A DNA stretch of 49,097 bases from Welwitschia mirabilis (GCA_051453625.1 JBOZIK010000001.1:139355555-139404651), one strand, 5' to 3'. Shown: positions 32,716 to 46,929, counted from the first letter of the stretch. The notes: generated by a model not told the origin, from the sequence alone. Program-made: numbers and translations.

Positions 32716-34450
32716 TTATATTTTATTTGTTGAATGAATAATCTTATGAGTGAGTAAAATTTGGTCTGGGATATACCTAGAATAAATAAATCTATATTAA
32801 TTCAAAAAGATGACTTGGGATAGTAGTGGATCTTAAGTGAATATGTGGTGTATTACATTACTTATTTCAATTAATCTACAATCTTTTATGCTATTAGCAT
32901 TGATCTTCTTGGTATAAAAACTATTCTAGTATTATTCATATCGATTGAAATTTTTTTATTGATAAATATTTCTTACATAATATCTTGGATGCTTTGCCTA
33001 GGATGGGAAAGTCATCTCTAAATAGCTTAATGTATTCGTTATCTAGGCTTAGGAATTTATTATTCTTCATAGACTTGATAGCTCATCTTACATTTTTCCT
33101 ATTAATAGGTTTTTTTTAACTCCTTATTTCCCTCTTTGATGATGTTACTTTTAGTAACTAGTAACTTGGGGATGATATCTTCCCATTTTGAGATAGATCT
33201 AAGGTGCTTCTTCATTTTCATCTGAATGTCTTCTTCCTTGTCCAGCATCTTGCTATCTACCTTAAGTTTTCTTATCTTATTAATAATTTTATTCTTGTTT
33301 TCTTAATGAAAAATAATTTAGTATGTTTGTGTCCCTCTTATAATTATTTGATTATGGATCTGTCTTTCCAATATTATTCTTTATTTGAAGTAATCTCCTA
33401 AAGTTCCTAGAATAAGTTATATTCTCATTTTCAAGGACTATTATAATCTCATATAGATCCTATATCTCATATAGATACAGGACATAACTCTCTCTCTCTT
33501 TCTTTCTCTCTATCCTTTTTTTTAAACACTCTCTTAAGCCATTTTTTAGTGTGCTTAAACCTCTATACATGAATGTCATAGGTCTAGATTTGTCATCCTT
33601 TTTCTAATGCTTTTTACTAAATTTATCATGTCTTCTCTTCTAATTCAATAGATTCTCATCTTAAAGAAGTATTTAAGGGACAAAATAATCCCAATTTAAA
33701 ATCTAATGTGTTTATGATCATAAGTCATAATGTTGTAACCCATGCTTCAATCACTATTTTGCTAGTAATTTCTCTTCCTATGATAATCTTATCTATTCTA
33801 AACATGAATAAGTTATTTCTATCCTATATATTAAACCATGTGTACTTGCATCCCATAATTGAAATATCTATTAAATATCCCATTCTCATAAAATTTCTAA
33901 GAATATTTTCTCCCATGCTATGCTAGTTATCCCCTAAAATCATTTTTCATTTGTGTAGGATCTAGTTAAAGTGCTTTATCATCATCCACATTCCTTATTT
34001 GTGATTACTTTTAATAGACCATTAAATACATGTCCCTTATTTATGTTAATTTTTGACCCATAGTTATTTATGATGAGCTAGTCCTCTTTCCTAAGATAAA
34101 CGGAGATATGATGTTAATCACTGTGAACTAGATTTACTTATTTCCTAGTAAGAATTATAATATAACAAAAACATTTTAATCTTATCAAAACTTTTCTGTA
34201 TTCTTGTAATAGTTCATTTTTATTCTAAAAAACAAGATAAATTAATATTATTCTTTGTGATAATATAAATAAGAACCTAATTTTTATAGGAGGAACTTCA
34301 AACCCTTATAATTTCATATGAGACAATCCATTAAGTTAGGTTTTTTCATCTTTTGGGAGCTCTAATTAATTTTTCAATGTCTTTTTAATCATTGTTTGAG
34401 AGTTATTGATTAAATTTTTTGAGTTTTACTTATCCCTTAAGACTCTGTTA
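32716..34450 (-). pseudogene. L1 LINE ORF2: endonuclease and upstream half of reverse transcriptase
   Basis: Endonuclease part near 33,930-33,690: MGYLIDISIMGCKYTWFNI, then FRIDKIII, matching GxxFTWxN and SRLDRxLV of plant L1 endonucleases. The linker near 33,300-33,150 has KQRSKINWLKEGD-like traces (KDRSIIKxLxEGHKHTKLFF). RT part at 32,960-32,716: NNTRIVFIP, KKINANSIKDCRLIEISNVI, FIYSRYIPDQILLTHKIIHS, matching LIPKKxNxxxxxDxRPISLxNVxYKI and AFIxGRxIxDNILxxHE. The frame stops at the CACTA end and goes on at 12,310. There is one frameshift within RT, and many stops. Confidence 0.85.
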
Positions 34451-34549
34451 CTTGATCTTTTCTTGGAGTGTTGCTCGATGTGATTTGTTTGAATAGTATT
34501 CTCAAGCTTTCTTGATAATTGATCTTCCTCTTCCTCATAATTTAGTAAG

Positions 34550-35428
34550 GGTTGGAATGGATTATAGTTCAATTTATCCTTTTCCTCCTATTCTTTGTGG
34601 TAAATCAAAGTAGTTTTTTAGGTCCCCCTTTTTTTTTGAAATTTATGCCAATAGTTCTTTAGCTTTTAGATGAATTTTCCATTAAAGGTAGAACATGCCT
34701 TTTATAATCCTTTACATTAACTTTTATGTTTTTGCATTCCTTCCTAGCATGGCCCTTCTTCTCATAGTATGAGCATATTTTCTCCTTTCATGTGAACTAC
34801 CAGTTGGGTGCTTTGATTTTTTGCATAATCCACATATCATTGGTAAGTTTTAATATTCAATGTCTAGTGTGCATTCCCCCTATTTAGATTGGAATTTGAT
34901 CTATTAGATTTCTTTATCTATCTTCAAACTTATTCAAATACAAAAGCTAACTAGGACTAACCTCCTTTTTTAATAGTGATTTAGTCAAGCTTAGTAAGTT
35001 CTCTAAATTGGAAGGCTATATTTCTTTAGTAACTCCTCATCTTAGAATTTCGTTGTGAACTTGGTGATCCTAATGTAATTGAGAGTTTCTTAAATACATT
35101 TAGGTCTAATTCTAGGCTTTATTTATCTAGAGTAAATCCTCTTACTTTAAAGAACCATGGACTCCTTATTATTACTTTATCTCTATCCCTTTTATTATCA
35201 GACTAAAATAGCACTAGGTACTTTGGTAGGTAACAACTTTAACTCTGCTAAATCTTATCCATTTGGTGATTACTCAATATTTTATCAGCTTCAATCTTGG
35301 TCTAGACCCTAAAGAAACAAACTTATTTATAAGACTAAACTAGAATTTATATCTGTTTCTGCACATACATTATCATCTACATCTAATGTCAATGTGCTAA
35401 CATCCTTGAAAGACTTCACTTTATTCAT
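34550..35428 (-). pseudogene. L1 LINE ORF1 (RNA-binding, PWFF-type with zinc knuckle)
   Basis: ORF1 of plant L1 elements binds the element RNA. The start ATG at 35,428 gives MNKVKSFKDVSTLTLDVDD. At 35,160 the frame shows DKVIIRSPWFFKVRGF, the PWFF signature of the DUF4283-like domain. It is followed by ELDLNVFKKLSITLG, TKLDxITIKKGG and, near 34,840-34,795, CGLCKKSKHPTGSSHE, a CxxCxxxxH zinc-knuckle end. Broken by stops. Directly upstream of the ORF2 remnant on the same strand. Confidence 0.75.
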
Positions 35429-35459
35429 TTTTAAGGGGCTCTAACCCCAAAATACCAAA

Positions 35460-37186
35460 AAAAAAAAAAAAACTAATTGTAAATATTCCCTTTGCTAATG
35501 AGAATATTCCTTCTAATGTTAAAATCGCCCCCTACACCTGGTGGTCCTAGTCCTAGATGCTATGGCTTTATTCAAATCTATTCTTCTTAACTTTGTTTAT
35601 TTACTTCTCCTAATTCCTACATTTATCTTTCAAAACATCCTTTTTTAACCTTTTATTTTAACTTATTAATTTAATTTTTAATCTAAAAACCTTTAAAAAT
35701 TATATTAACATACAAGTGTTTTGTGTTCTTTCTTATATTATTCATCATAAACCTTAATTATCAAATATTTTTTCATCTTATAATATTAAAATAATGTTTC
35801 ATATACTATTTACTTTTAAGATTTAATTTTATTATATTATTTGAAATTTTACATAAAACATATTGTGTGGTAGGTTTTTTAACCCTTAATCATTATACTC
35901 CTTATCTATATTTTTATGTGGTAAAATCTGGTTTTGAAACTCAAGCTAAAACATAGTTTTCTTTTCTTTTCTCTTCTTTTTTACTTTTAAATTTTAAGTT
36001 ATAGATTCCAAACATATGACCTTTAAATTTTTTTCAAGATCCAAGTTTTGATTCTATAACAACTATAACATAAACTATCTAATTTTACTAGTTTTGTAAA
36101 ACATCATTCTATAGTTTTATAGTAAAAACCTTTAAGACTTTTATTATTCTTTATCATGGAATTAATTTTGAAATTCTAGTGTCCCTTTTTTTTCATGACT
36201 ATAATGTATAATTTCTCATCCTACTGTACTATTTAAAACATTTACTTTATTTGATAATTTTATATCTTATTTTGTTTCATGATACCACACTACTTTGTAA
36301 TGAAACTATTTTAGAAAATTCAAATTTATATTTTCATGAAGTACTTGGTTTTTTTTTAAGATTAAACCTATAATTTATAAATTTTTAATTAATTTATTTG
36401 ATCACCATCATTAAAATTAGGTTCATCTTTAACATTTTGTAACTATAACCTTTAGCTCTAAACCATCTTAGAACTTAAAATGAATATGCTTTAATACTAT
36501 ATTGATAGTTATGTGAAAGCATTTAAAACATTAATATTATTAAATATTAAATTAAGGAAAAGCTTAATCTTTAAATTAAGAAGATCATGCTCTGCACTTT
36601 CACAAAATACTTGTGTACTTAACATAATGTTTTCACTTAGATAAAAGAAATCAAACATAAATAATTCATAATGAAGAATAACTAAATTTCCTAGGTCAAA
36701 TTTCATAAACAGTGGAAACATATGAGTACTAAACTAGATTCCTTTCTTTTTTTCCAAGGTAGCTCATAATTCGAATAAAAATACTTTCTATATACTCTTT
36801 TTGGAATAGTTTACTTGTTTTCTAAATATTTTTTTTTCAATTCAACTATTCTCTCTAGTCGTGAAGAAATAAATTCTATAGGAATTTGTGTGTTTTAGTT
36901 GATATAGATTATTTATAAAAATATTGTAAATTACTTTATCAAGCTATCATCTTATATTCCAAGATAATTAATTTGAAGTAACATTTATGAAATTATAAAA
37001 CATGACACATAATTAATGTTAATAGCTACATGTATCAAAAGAAAACAATTTGATGAGATATAAAAATATAAATACAATGAATAAGAAGGAAGTAATCTTC
37101 TATAAACATTTACTATCATTCTAAAAATCTTTTATAACTCAAATGAATGTCAAAATAAGCTAAAATAATTAAAACTACTTAAGTCA
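35460..37186. other. AT-rich DNA, nothing recognised
   Basis: An A-tract at 35,458-35,474 and several short frames, none with a family motif. No gene supported. Confidence 0.45.
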
Positions 37187-38428
37187 TTATTAAGCAAAAA
37201 TAATTTTCATGAAAAATTTACTATTTAAAATAATGTATAATTATGTAAATAAGTCATATAATGTTATATCCCATTCTATACAAATTGTATAACAACTTAG
37301 AATCAAAAAATAGTAGTTTGGAAACATGATTTTCTAAACTGATATAGCAAACTGTTTAACTTTAATCCATATGTTCACTAAATTTCAATACATTTAACTT
37401 AAAAGATAAATCTTAGTTAAACTTGATCTGAGTTCTAAAAATGATGAAACACATAAATTACATTATAAGTCAATAAGTAAGTAATAAAAAACCATCATGT
37501 GAATGTTTATGTAATCAAATTAAACTTGGTTAATTTCATGTTATTTTGACTAGAAGAAAGAAAGGGAAGAGAACAAAGAGAGAGAAAAGAGAGAGAATAT
37601 ACTTAAGAAGAGAACTTAGAACTTTTATAACCCTTGAAATACTTATAGTATGTTCTTAAATAAATATTTAGAGCTAATTAGTCAGGATCAAGTAAAATCA
37701 ATTGAAATTAATAAGAAACACTCTCTCAAAAACCTACAAAAATTATAGTTAGCTCTACTTTGACTAAAACTACTAAGAAAACTATAAAGCTTAAGAAAAA
37801 ATGGATTTCATATTTTATAATTACTCAAAAATTATATAATATGAAATCTTAAACTTCTAAAAACACATCTATATTAACATAAAATGTCCATATGAAAAAT
37901 CAAAAAAATTAAGATTTCATGATTTAGAAATTTTTTTAATAAAACTATACATCAACTATAAATGGTCAAAAATACAATTTTGAAGGCCAAATTGGGATAT
38001 GAATTCATATCACATAAAAGTTTCTAAACCATGAGAGGAATCAACTAATAATATTTCAGATTAATTATAATTGTAGAAAAATATATATGGTCAAAACAAG
38101 TAATGAAATTCACTAATTCTACTTTAATTGAGAAAAGGATAAAGCAAAAAGAAGTATTAATGTAAAACATGAATAAATTCAATTTAAAACTAAGAAAATA
38201 ACTTATGTAGATGCTAAATTTATGCTATTAGAAAGGACAAAAGGAAAATTCATCATCATTAACTTAATAATAAATATTAAATCATGATAAAATGTACTAG
38301 AAGCAACGAGAAGAATAGACGAAAGAAGAGATAAGAGTAATAAAACACATGCTTTATTTGATAGAAAGTTACTAGAAATGAAAAAATTAGATAATGCTAT
38401 GATAGGTGCTAAATGTTCTATAATTCCA
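37187..38428. repeat. 1.2-kb direct duplication, copy A
   Basis: Colinear with copy B at 38,529-39,750. Shared landmarks: ATAACAACTTAGAATCA, ATTTTGACTAGAA, a GA-rich run, AATGTACTAGAAG and GCTAAATGTTCTA. It ends at the N gap with TATAATTCCA, matching ACAATTCCA of copy B. It is strongly diverged. Non-coding. It may be LTRs of an old element or a tandem duplication. Confidence 0.75.
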
Positions 38429-38528
38429 NNNNNNNNNNNNNNNNNNNNNNNNNNNNNNNNNNNNNNNNNNNNNNNNNNNNNNNNNNNNNNNNNNNNNNNN
38501 NNNNNNNNNNNNNNNNNNNNNNNNNNNN
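38429..38528. other. assembly gap, 100 N
   Basis: Exactly 100 N, located between the two copies of the direct duplication. Its true length is unknown. Confidence 0.98.
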
Positions 38529-39750
38529 TTAAGTAAAAATAAATTTTTATGAAACATTTAATATTTAATATAATGTAAAATGGATGCATACAAGTCATTC
38601 AAAAATTTTATTATATTATATACTAATAGTATAACAACTTAGAATCATAAGGTAAAACTTAAAAAACATGAGTGTTCAAACTAACATAGCAAATCGATTG
38701 ATCTAAATAATATTTTCACTAAAACTTAATGTATTTGACTTCAATGATAACTCTTAATTAAGTATTATACAACATGTACATTATATTATAAATCAATAAC
38801 TTATTGATAAAACTCATCATGCAAATGTAATCAATGTAAGACTTACTTAATTTTATGTTATTTTGACTAGAATAAAAAAAGAAAAGTAAAAGAAGAATGA
38901 AAAGAGTGGAAGAATAAATTTAAGAAAGAGAACTTATAACTTTTTAAAACACTTAGAATACATCCTAGAATGAGTATTTAAAAACAAATATTTAAAAACA
39001 AATATTTAAAATTGAGTAAATGTTATTAGAAATGATAAGAAACAAACTTCCTAGAAAAATCTATAAAAAGTATGTTAACCTTCCTTTGATAATGAATATT
39101 AAGAAATTATAATACTTGAGAAAAGATATAGTTTAAATCCTAAAAGTACTAAAAAATAATGCAAGATCAAATATTAAATTTTTAAAAACACATTAATATT
39201 GATATAAAAAGTCAATGGATAAAAATTAAAAAAATTTAAGATTTTATTACTTAAAAACATTTCTAAGTAGAACTACAACTCTAGTATAAATAATCAAAAC
39301 TAGACCTTTGAAAGGAAATTTAGAGTTTGAAATTAAGGCAAAAGTTTCTAAACCATCATAGAAATTCATCAATAAAATGTTAGAGTACTTAGACTTGTAG
39401 AGAAATAGATATGATCAAAACAAGCATTAAAATTTACTAGTTCTACTGCAATTTGAGAAAAGAAGAAGAAAGAGATAAGTAATAATGCAATAATAAAAAT
39501 TTTTAATTTTATAATTTATTAAATTAAACATCTACATATTAAATTTAAGCTATTTAAGAGATTAAAAGAATAATTCATCATCTATTACTTAAGAAGAAAT
39601 ATGAAATCATAAGAAAATGTACTAGAAGAAGGGAGAAGAATGCAAAAAAGAAGAGATCAGAGGATTAGAACATATGCTTTCTTTAACAAAAATTCACCAA
39701 CTATAAAAATTCAGATAATTCTATATTAGTTACTAAATGTTCTACAATTC
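38529..39750. repeat. 1.2-kb direct duplication, copy B
   Basis: Begins TTAAGTAAAAATAAATTTTT as copy A begins TTAAGCAAAAATAATTTTCA. It follows A to the ATGTTCTACAATTCCA end. Protein frames through it are short and not shared. Confidence 0.75.
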
Positions 39751-42720
39751 CATTAACACTAAATATGAAACATGCTATAAGAATCCTAATTAAATTAAAT
39801 GAAATACATGATATAAATGCATAGGTCTAGTGAATAGAAGCATAAAAACATAAAGGAAAAGAAAATTTATTAGTTTTTGAATGCAATTATATTTGTTTTA
39901 ATTCATCTTTAATCCAAATTTTTATGAGATTTAATGTCTTCTCCTCCTTTTACACTACCTATTTACATGTACTTTATCACCCTTATAATGCCCTCTAGAT
40001 GGATGGAAATGGGAAAAATAAAAATAAAAAATAGATTATGAGAAAATATAAAAGGCTAAAAATGGATGCACATGATAGTAATAGATGATAATAGAAAATA
40101 AAGAAGGTTTTCAAAGCTATAGAGAGAATATCAACTTTGAAGCAAATAATTAATAGATAGAATGGAGTTAGAAACTCTTTCCAATGGTTGAAAATATTTT
40201 CAAATCAAATTGAGAGTGTATATTTGGCTTTTATATGATTTTATGTAGCTAGATGGGTAACTCGGCATTAAGGAAGGATCCTTATAGATGCATTAAGGGT
40301 AGTTTAAAGTAATAAAATTATCATAACGTATGATTTTCATAATGTGATTTATAGTGAAAAATTATGAATAGTTACATGACACTACAATGCTAGTTTACAC
40401 TAGGAAATTGCATTGTAATTCCAATTTATACTAGGAAATAATAATATAATGTAAAATATATACTAGTAACCATTTAAAATCCAAAATTACAAATTAACCC
40501 AATTTTAATCCTTTTGACTAATAGTATATGAAAACATTATAGTTAACTAAAAAAATAATTAGTAATAAATAAATGATGGCTTTTAGAATGTGAATTTCAA
40601 AGGTATTGATATCCTAATAAGTTCTAGTATGATTAGATGTCATGTATTCAGTGCCAAAATGAGTAGGAATTATTACAGTAAGTGGATGAGGCATGATGAT
40701 GAGAAATGAACTATAAAAAATCTTTAGGACTAACATGTTGAAGAAGTCTTATGTGCTTTACTATCCTTAATTATAATCTTCTAACTATAATCATCAAAAT
40801 TAGTATTAAAATAGATCATATTAGGATTGACTGTATTAGATGGGAGGGTGAATAAAATAGCTTAGATGATTTTTGTTATTTAATTATTGAACATTATGTT
40901 TACAAAATTCAATTTGTCATCTAATTCAATAATATTTAGTGTGAAAATAACTTTGATGATAATTCAAGCAACTAATAATGAATATTGCAATCTAGCGTAT
41001 GAATTATAACTAATGAAACAAAATTTAAAAGATAAAAGTATTGAAAAACAAGCTCATTTTTCTTTATTCTATGTGTAGTCTCTAATCACAAATTTAGTGA
41101 GACCTTGTGGTAGTTCTCCACTAGTACAATCAGGATTTTCTAGTATTTCTTAGTTACTTGTATAAGAAAATTTAACTCTCTTACATTTATAATTAGGTAC
41201 AGAGAAGTTAAAGATAGTAGACCTGTAAAAAAAAAATTTAAAAAAATAATATTATATGTTTGATTATCATGAACTTGATAAAAGGTTCCATGCACTACAA
41301 TAGCCAAATTATTTATATAAGTAATATTCTAGCTATTGGAAGTCATAATATTAAAGAATTTAACTAGTAGACCTTTTTAAATGGTCATATAATTTTTCAA
41401 GATAATATTCTAATTATTGTCAATGATTCATAATGGCTATATTTTGATTTACCATTAGACTAATAGTTAATCAGTTCGATGTGTTGGTCAATCTCTTGTG
41501 TTATGCTAATATTTTCTTGAAAAAGGTTTTAATTTGTGTAGTTAACCCTTACTAAGGGTCTATTCAATCACTTAACCACTTACTACTTGCTAGGTAACTA
41601 CTTATTGAGTTTGTTTATGATTTTTTAGTAGCATGTAGTACCCTCTAAGAGAATGTTGATTGATTACCTGATGAATTTTATCAAATTTGATTTATCAGAA
41701 TATAATCTCTAATTGTTCTTGTTTTTTGACTTGGACTTCTAAATTCCTTCTTTAAATGTAGCCATATGTTCTAGTTTTATCTATAAGGCATCTTTTTAAT
41801 CCTAGAAAAACGTTATTTCATTAGTATCATTAAATAGGATTGGACTTATCATTAATTAACAACAAGGAGGGTGTAATAATGTTTCCCTTTATTATTGATG
41901 GAGATCAAATCAAAATTACTATCTTCCATTAGATTGGTGTTTCTGCTAGGTTTGTGCTTAAATCATAGTAAAATAACTTTTGTAATTAAGCACTAAAAAA
42001 TAATAAAAACCATAAATTAAAGATAATATTTTAGACAAATTTAGTATAATGGAAAATGATCTAATACCTTAGTAGCATATTATCATTATGATTAACATAT
42101 TTTATAATGTAATATTAAGTTAGAATCTAGCATAAATAAATTATATAGTATTTTGCTATCATGAAAACTAGAAGAAACCATGTCATGTTCATAAACTAGA
42201 AAAGAAATGTTAAGCTTGTTTTAAAATAACCACTAGTATATTTCCCTTTTTATTATCAACAAGAAGGGAGGTAAAAGCCACTATCATAAAAGAGGAAAAA
42301 ACATAAATAAATAAAATAAAAGGAATTGAATAATACAAAACTAATTAGAGTCACTATTAGATGATGAGTAGTGCATGTAGTGAATATCGCTAACTTCATG
42401 AAATAAAGTAGTAAGTAATGGCTAAGTTGATACCATAACTGAGGATAATGTAGCATATGTTAGATGAACTATCATGGAGTAGTGAAAATGTTGCACTGCT
42501 AACTTGCATATATTTGATAGGATATTTTGAGTATTTTTGCAGGATATTAAATAAGTTTACACTGTATTTTCATGGTAATGGAGAGCTAAGATGGCAAATA
42601 CAAAATCATGATTTTACAACATTTAGAGTATTTTGTAGTATTTCCTATTTAAAGCAAACTTCTTACAAATATTAAGGTTGATGCATTATATTAATACTTG
42701 TAAAAATTCTATTATTTACC
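39751..42720. other. AT-rich DNA, nothing recognised
   Basis: No family motif on either strand. A small local repeat at 40,380-40,450 (two copies of TATACTAGGAAAT-like sequence) is the only structure seen. Confidence 0.45.
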
Positions 42721-42721
42721 T

Positions 42722-43885
42722 TATCGTCTAGATGATTTTACAGATGATAAAACAATACATCCAATAAGGATGATGACTATAACCAATTTGGCAGATGACA
42801 TTGAATACTTATGAGGTGGCATCATTCCCCGTATCATCTGGATGATCAGTAGGACAAAATCTATTATAATACTCCATTGAACATTCACCTAACTTTTTTC
42901 ATTTATCTTTGTTTTTATTACATGGCTATTAGGGTTGTTCCCATGCATGTTTATCTGTTTTATTTTTTGTGAGTCTCTTGTCAATAAGTATTGATTCTAC
43001 CTTTGACTCTATCTTGTCTTTATTTATACTAGAAATTATCATGATAGGAGATTGAAGGGCCAAAGACCCATCCTTAGTAGTTATAGAGAGATGTCTTTTT
43101 TGGCTTTAGACTATGCTTCCTCCATTGAGGTACGACTGCTTTTTAACATAGATGTATTTTTCCATTAATACAAAGAACTCTTTTTCATTTCCTATTCTTA
43201 TTATTACTTACCCCTTATATTTTATGTTGCTTCTGATTTAGTGATAGTTCCTTAAGTGATATAGGTTATGAAAGTAACCTTTATTAAGGTTGAGCATTAT
43301 TAGTTTAAGTACATTATTCTCTTTTTTTTTCTAGATTAACTTTGCATAAGTGTGTTGCATTGTAATTTTCTGTATTGCAATTTATTTCTATTACTAGAAT
43401 ACATAAGTGTTTTTTCTTGAAATCAATTCTCTTTTTTCTAGTCTGGGCCTTCTATGAATTATGACATTTGAGTCCCCTTCCATTGATATTAGTGTGTTGT
43501 ATTATGCAAAATATCTATATCTATTTGTAAGTTACTGAATCTTCTTGAGTGTAATCATTTGCACAAATACACCCTACAACATCTTGGTGTCCTTGTTGGA
43601 AAATATTGCTTAAAGTTTGAGAGTTATCATTGGTTAGGTGAATGTTTGAATTTTGGTTTGTACATTTGCCTATAGTAGTGCTATATTTTTAGTGATAATA
43701 GTATAAGTTTTTATTTTTGCATTTCAAAATAAACACTTTATAATCCACATCATCGTTTAAACAATGTATGGTGATCATAGCCTTTATGCCTTGAGTTTTT
43801 CAGTTTTTTAGTTTCTTAAAATTTTTAGATTTTTTTTCCATCATTTCCTCTGTCATCTGGATGACTCAGTAGATGACAGTATACT
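42722..43885. repeat. three copies of a GTCATCTGGATGAC-type palindrome
   Basis: ATCGTCTAGATGAT near 42,724, ATCATCTGGATGAT near 42,833 and GTCATCTGGATGAC near 43,855. The last is followed by AGTAGATGACAG. They lie upstream of the gag start of Ty3 element 3 and may belong to its LTR or leader. Confidence 0.6.
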
Positions 43886-44249
43886 TTTTATGTTTTCTAT
43901 GTCTATTATTTTGCATTTTTATTTTCTGTGTTTTCCATTTTTTGTATTTTTTATGTTTTCTATCATCCATACTATCATTGAGACAACTACAGGAATGATG
44001 CATTGAGATCAAAATTGTGCATGCTAGGATATGATTAAATCTAGTAAGAAATAAAAATATTAAAGAGAGTGTTTTTTCCTAGATAAAAACATCTAATAAG
44101 GTTTGATTAACTTTGAATTTAACTTAGGTACACATAGCAAAGATATGTAAAGTTTAAAATAAATTTCTACATTTATTTCTTTAGAATTTGATTTTGTGAA
44201 AGAAAATTTTTCATAAGATTATTCTAATGATAGTATTTAATTTTTAAAT

Positions 44250-45865
44250 ATGTCTATCTCATTGCAAAAGAAAAAGTAAGTCACTTCACCTAATCTGCCC
44301 ATTATTATTGGAACTCGTATGATTACACCTATAAACCCTACTGCCAATGTTAGCCTTAGAGAACTGATTGCTAATAAAAAAACCCCTTTTTATTTACCTC
44401 CTAGTAATGATATCAAACTTAGAAACCTAAATTGCACATTCCATTTTTAGTGATAAACATGACAAAGATCCTTTACAACACATTGCCGACATCAAACAAT
44501 TAGTACTTACTTTAGGAAATGGTAAGAAAAAATAAGTGGTAGAACTTATATGGTTATTTTTCCCGTTAGTTTCAAAGGTAAAGCTAAACTTTGGTTCAAA
44601 CAAATTCCTCATAAAAATTCAAAATAATGGAGTTAAGTTCAAGAAGCTTTTTGTAAGAGATTCATGAGTGAAACTATCATTACAAAATATAAGAAAGAAA
44701 TAACCAACTTCCAATAATAGCCTAATGAAGATTATGGTTCTAGTTATAAGAGATTTTTCATTATTTTACATTCAAACCCTATAGATGCTTTTTCTAAAGA
44801 ATAATTGATAAACTATTTTTATAGTGGACTCAATAGTCAAACTAAGAAACTAGTTATTTTTTCATGTGAAGCAAATTTGTTGAACCTTACTTTAGAAAAT
44901 GCTTAAAAATTATCTGAAGAATCAGTGGAAGTAAGTCAAACTTGGCCTAAACCCTCATCTAGAGAAAATCAAATCATAGGTCAAATTATTAAAGATCATA
45001 AGGAGGTTAAGTAGGGAAAAAAAGAAATAAAAACTAAAAACTAACTAACAAATATCATTAAGGATTTCATCTCAACTTTAAAAAAAATACACTCAGATGA
45101 TTTTAGATGCAAATGTGGTAATAGAAAAAAGTGTGGTTGTAACTCCAACTTATTATTTGTGTGAAGAAAACTATCATTTTGTGAAGGAATATTTTTTATT
45201 GCTAACATATAAATAAATAATTTATGAAGAAGTCTGTGCTTTCAACCAAAGGTCTTTAAACTTTAACCAAAACCAAAGCCAGAGTCAAATACAAAATCAT
45301 AAAAATTTTCAACCTATAATGAATGGAGAACTCAATTTCAAAACTTTTCAAACAAATCATCCTAATTTTTTAAACCATTTAAAAATAGATTTAAGAATAT
45401 AAATTTCAATTGAACAACTCACATAATCAAATAAGCTCATCTAACTCATAAAATTAAGGTGATCCACTTAGAAATTCCATTAATAAGTTGAGAAAAACAC
45501 AAGAAAGAACAAACTCCAACATTGAAAATCTTATGAGTATTTTGCAACAAATCATCCTTGCTAACTAAAGACCATAAGGATCACTTGCCATACAACCTCT
45601 ACCAAACTCAAATAAAGTTAAGAAAGATTGTAAGGTTATAATAAGAAGCGAAAATGAGATAACACCTCCTACCCATGAGGATTTAACATCTCAAAGTGAT
45701 AAAAATGATGAAGAAGAGGATATAGAAACTTTACAAAATCATTCATTTCCTTCTTTCTTAAGTAATAAAAAGAAAAGTTTTTCTCATAAGAAATCTGCTA
45801 CTTCTTGGCTTAATAGATTGAACAAAAATCCTACTTTTGATGAATACTTAAAAGCCTTAATGTAA
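44250..45865 (+). pseudogene. gag remnant of Ty3 element 3
   Basis: The ATG at 44,250 opens MSISLQKKK and, after a stop, TRMITPINPTANVSLREL. Next, FSPVSFKGKAKLWFKQIPHK (family: LPxxLxGxAxxWFxxLP) near 44,560-44,610, AFCKRFMSETIITKYKKEI, and EDYGSSYKRFFIILHSNP are the gag domain. A cysteine group CKCGNRKKCGC near 45,110 is an unusual spacing for a zinc knuckle. The C-terminal part is acidic and lysine-rich (near 45,700). Many stops. Confidence 0.75.
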
Positions 45866-46019
45866 AATGTGAATATTAATTTATCATTTTAGTAACTTTA
45901 AAAAAACCTAAGTATTCAAAGTTTTAATTAGGATGAAACAAAAACAAACCATCCCTAGTAAAGTCTTCCTAGTCTAATCTATTAATAACTTAGTTTTATA
46001 AAAATGTTCAAAGTTTAAA

Positions 46020-46481
46020 GATCTAGGGGAAGCAATTGTTAGTATCACTTTAGAAGAAAATTGAAGAATAAAAAATTCCTTGATTGATATTAGAGCTAGT
46101 GTCAACATTATGCCCTTGCACATTTATCAATGACTTGGGTTGAAAAGTAAAATAGAGCCTACAAGCATTGCCTTAGAATTGGAAGATACATCTATTAAGA
46201 AATATTTAAGCATGGTTAAAAATATAGTAATTCAAATTAAAAAAGCATTCTACTTCATTGATATGGTTGTGATAGAATTTGAACATAATGGTGGTTATCC
46301 TTTACTTCTAAATAGAGCTTTTTGTGCAACAATCCATTATATTATAGATATAAGAACGAATTTAATGGAATGTTATTTAAAAAACAAAAAGTTTTTAATA
46401 AGAGTGTTTAATGCAATTGAAAAAGATTTAGGTAACGATTTGAGTGTGGAAGAAGAAATCAAGCCAACTTTATTTTTATAG
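46020..46481 (+). pseudogene. aspartyl protease remnant of Ty3 element 3
   Basis: LIDIRASVNIMPLHIYQ at about 46,081-46,131 corresponds to the Athila/Tat active site DLGASINLMPLSIYxxLG. Aspartate is kept but LG has become IR. An open frame of 113 codons from 46,140 to 46,481 continues the protease (YFIDMVVIEFE matches the FxVDFVVLD block). This is the longest uninterrupted stretch of the element. Confidence 0.78.
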
Positions 46482-46929
46482 CATCAGCCACTTGAAGAAA
46501 AATGATTAATACCTCATAAGCTAACTTTGTTTAATGATTAACTTGAAATAAACAACGTCAACACTTTTAATAAAGATCAACTTGATCTTAACCATTTAGA
46601 ATTTGATTATTTTAACATAGAGAGTAGAAAGATTGAGTCTGTCAACTGTACAAAAGTTTAAGATCTAAGAAAAACTAAGATTTCTTATTTTAAGGATGGT
46701 CTCCACTACTGACATCCAAATGATAGTTTGAGACAATAGTGAATTTTTCTAAAAATTCAATAGAAAATAAAAATATAAATTTAAATTTAAATCTAAAACC
46801 TTTACAGTGGAATGAAACATTTTTTTGTGTAATGATTTAAACAAACCTTTGATAATTAATGAAAATATTTCCCCTCAATGAGAATGAAGCTTAATCTATC
46901 TTCTACAATGTCAGGCAAATGTGTTTGCT

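Noticed and set aside
38203-38598. 131-codon minus-strand frame
   Set aside because: About a quarter of it is the 100-N gap; the remainder is not shared with the homologous copy B frame.
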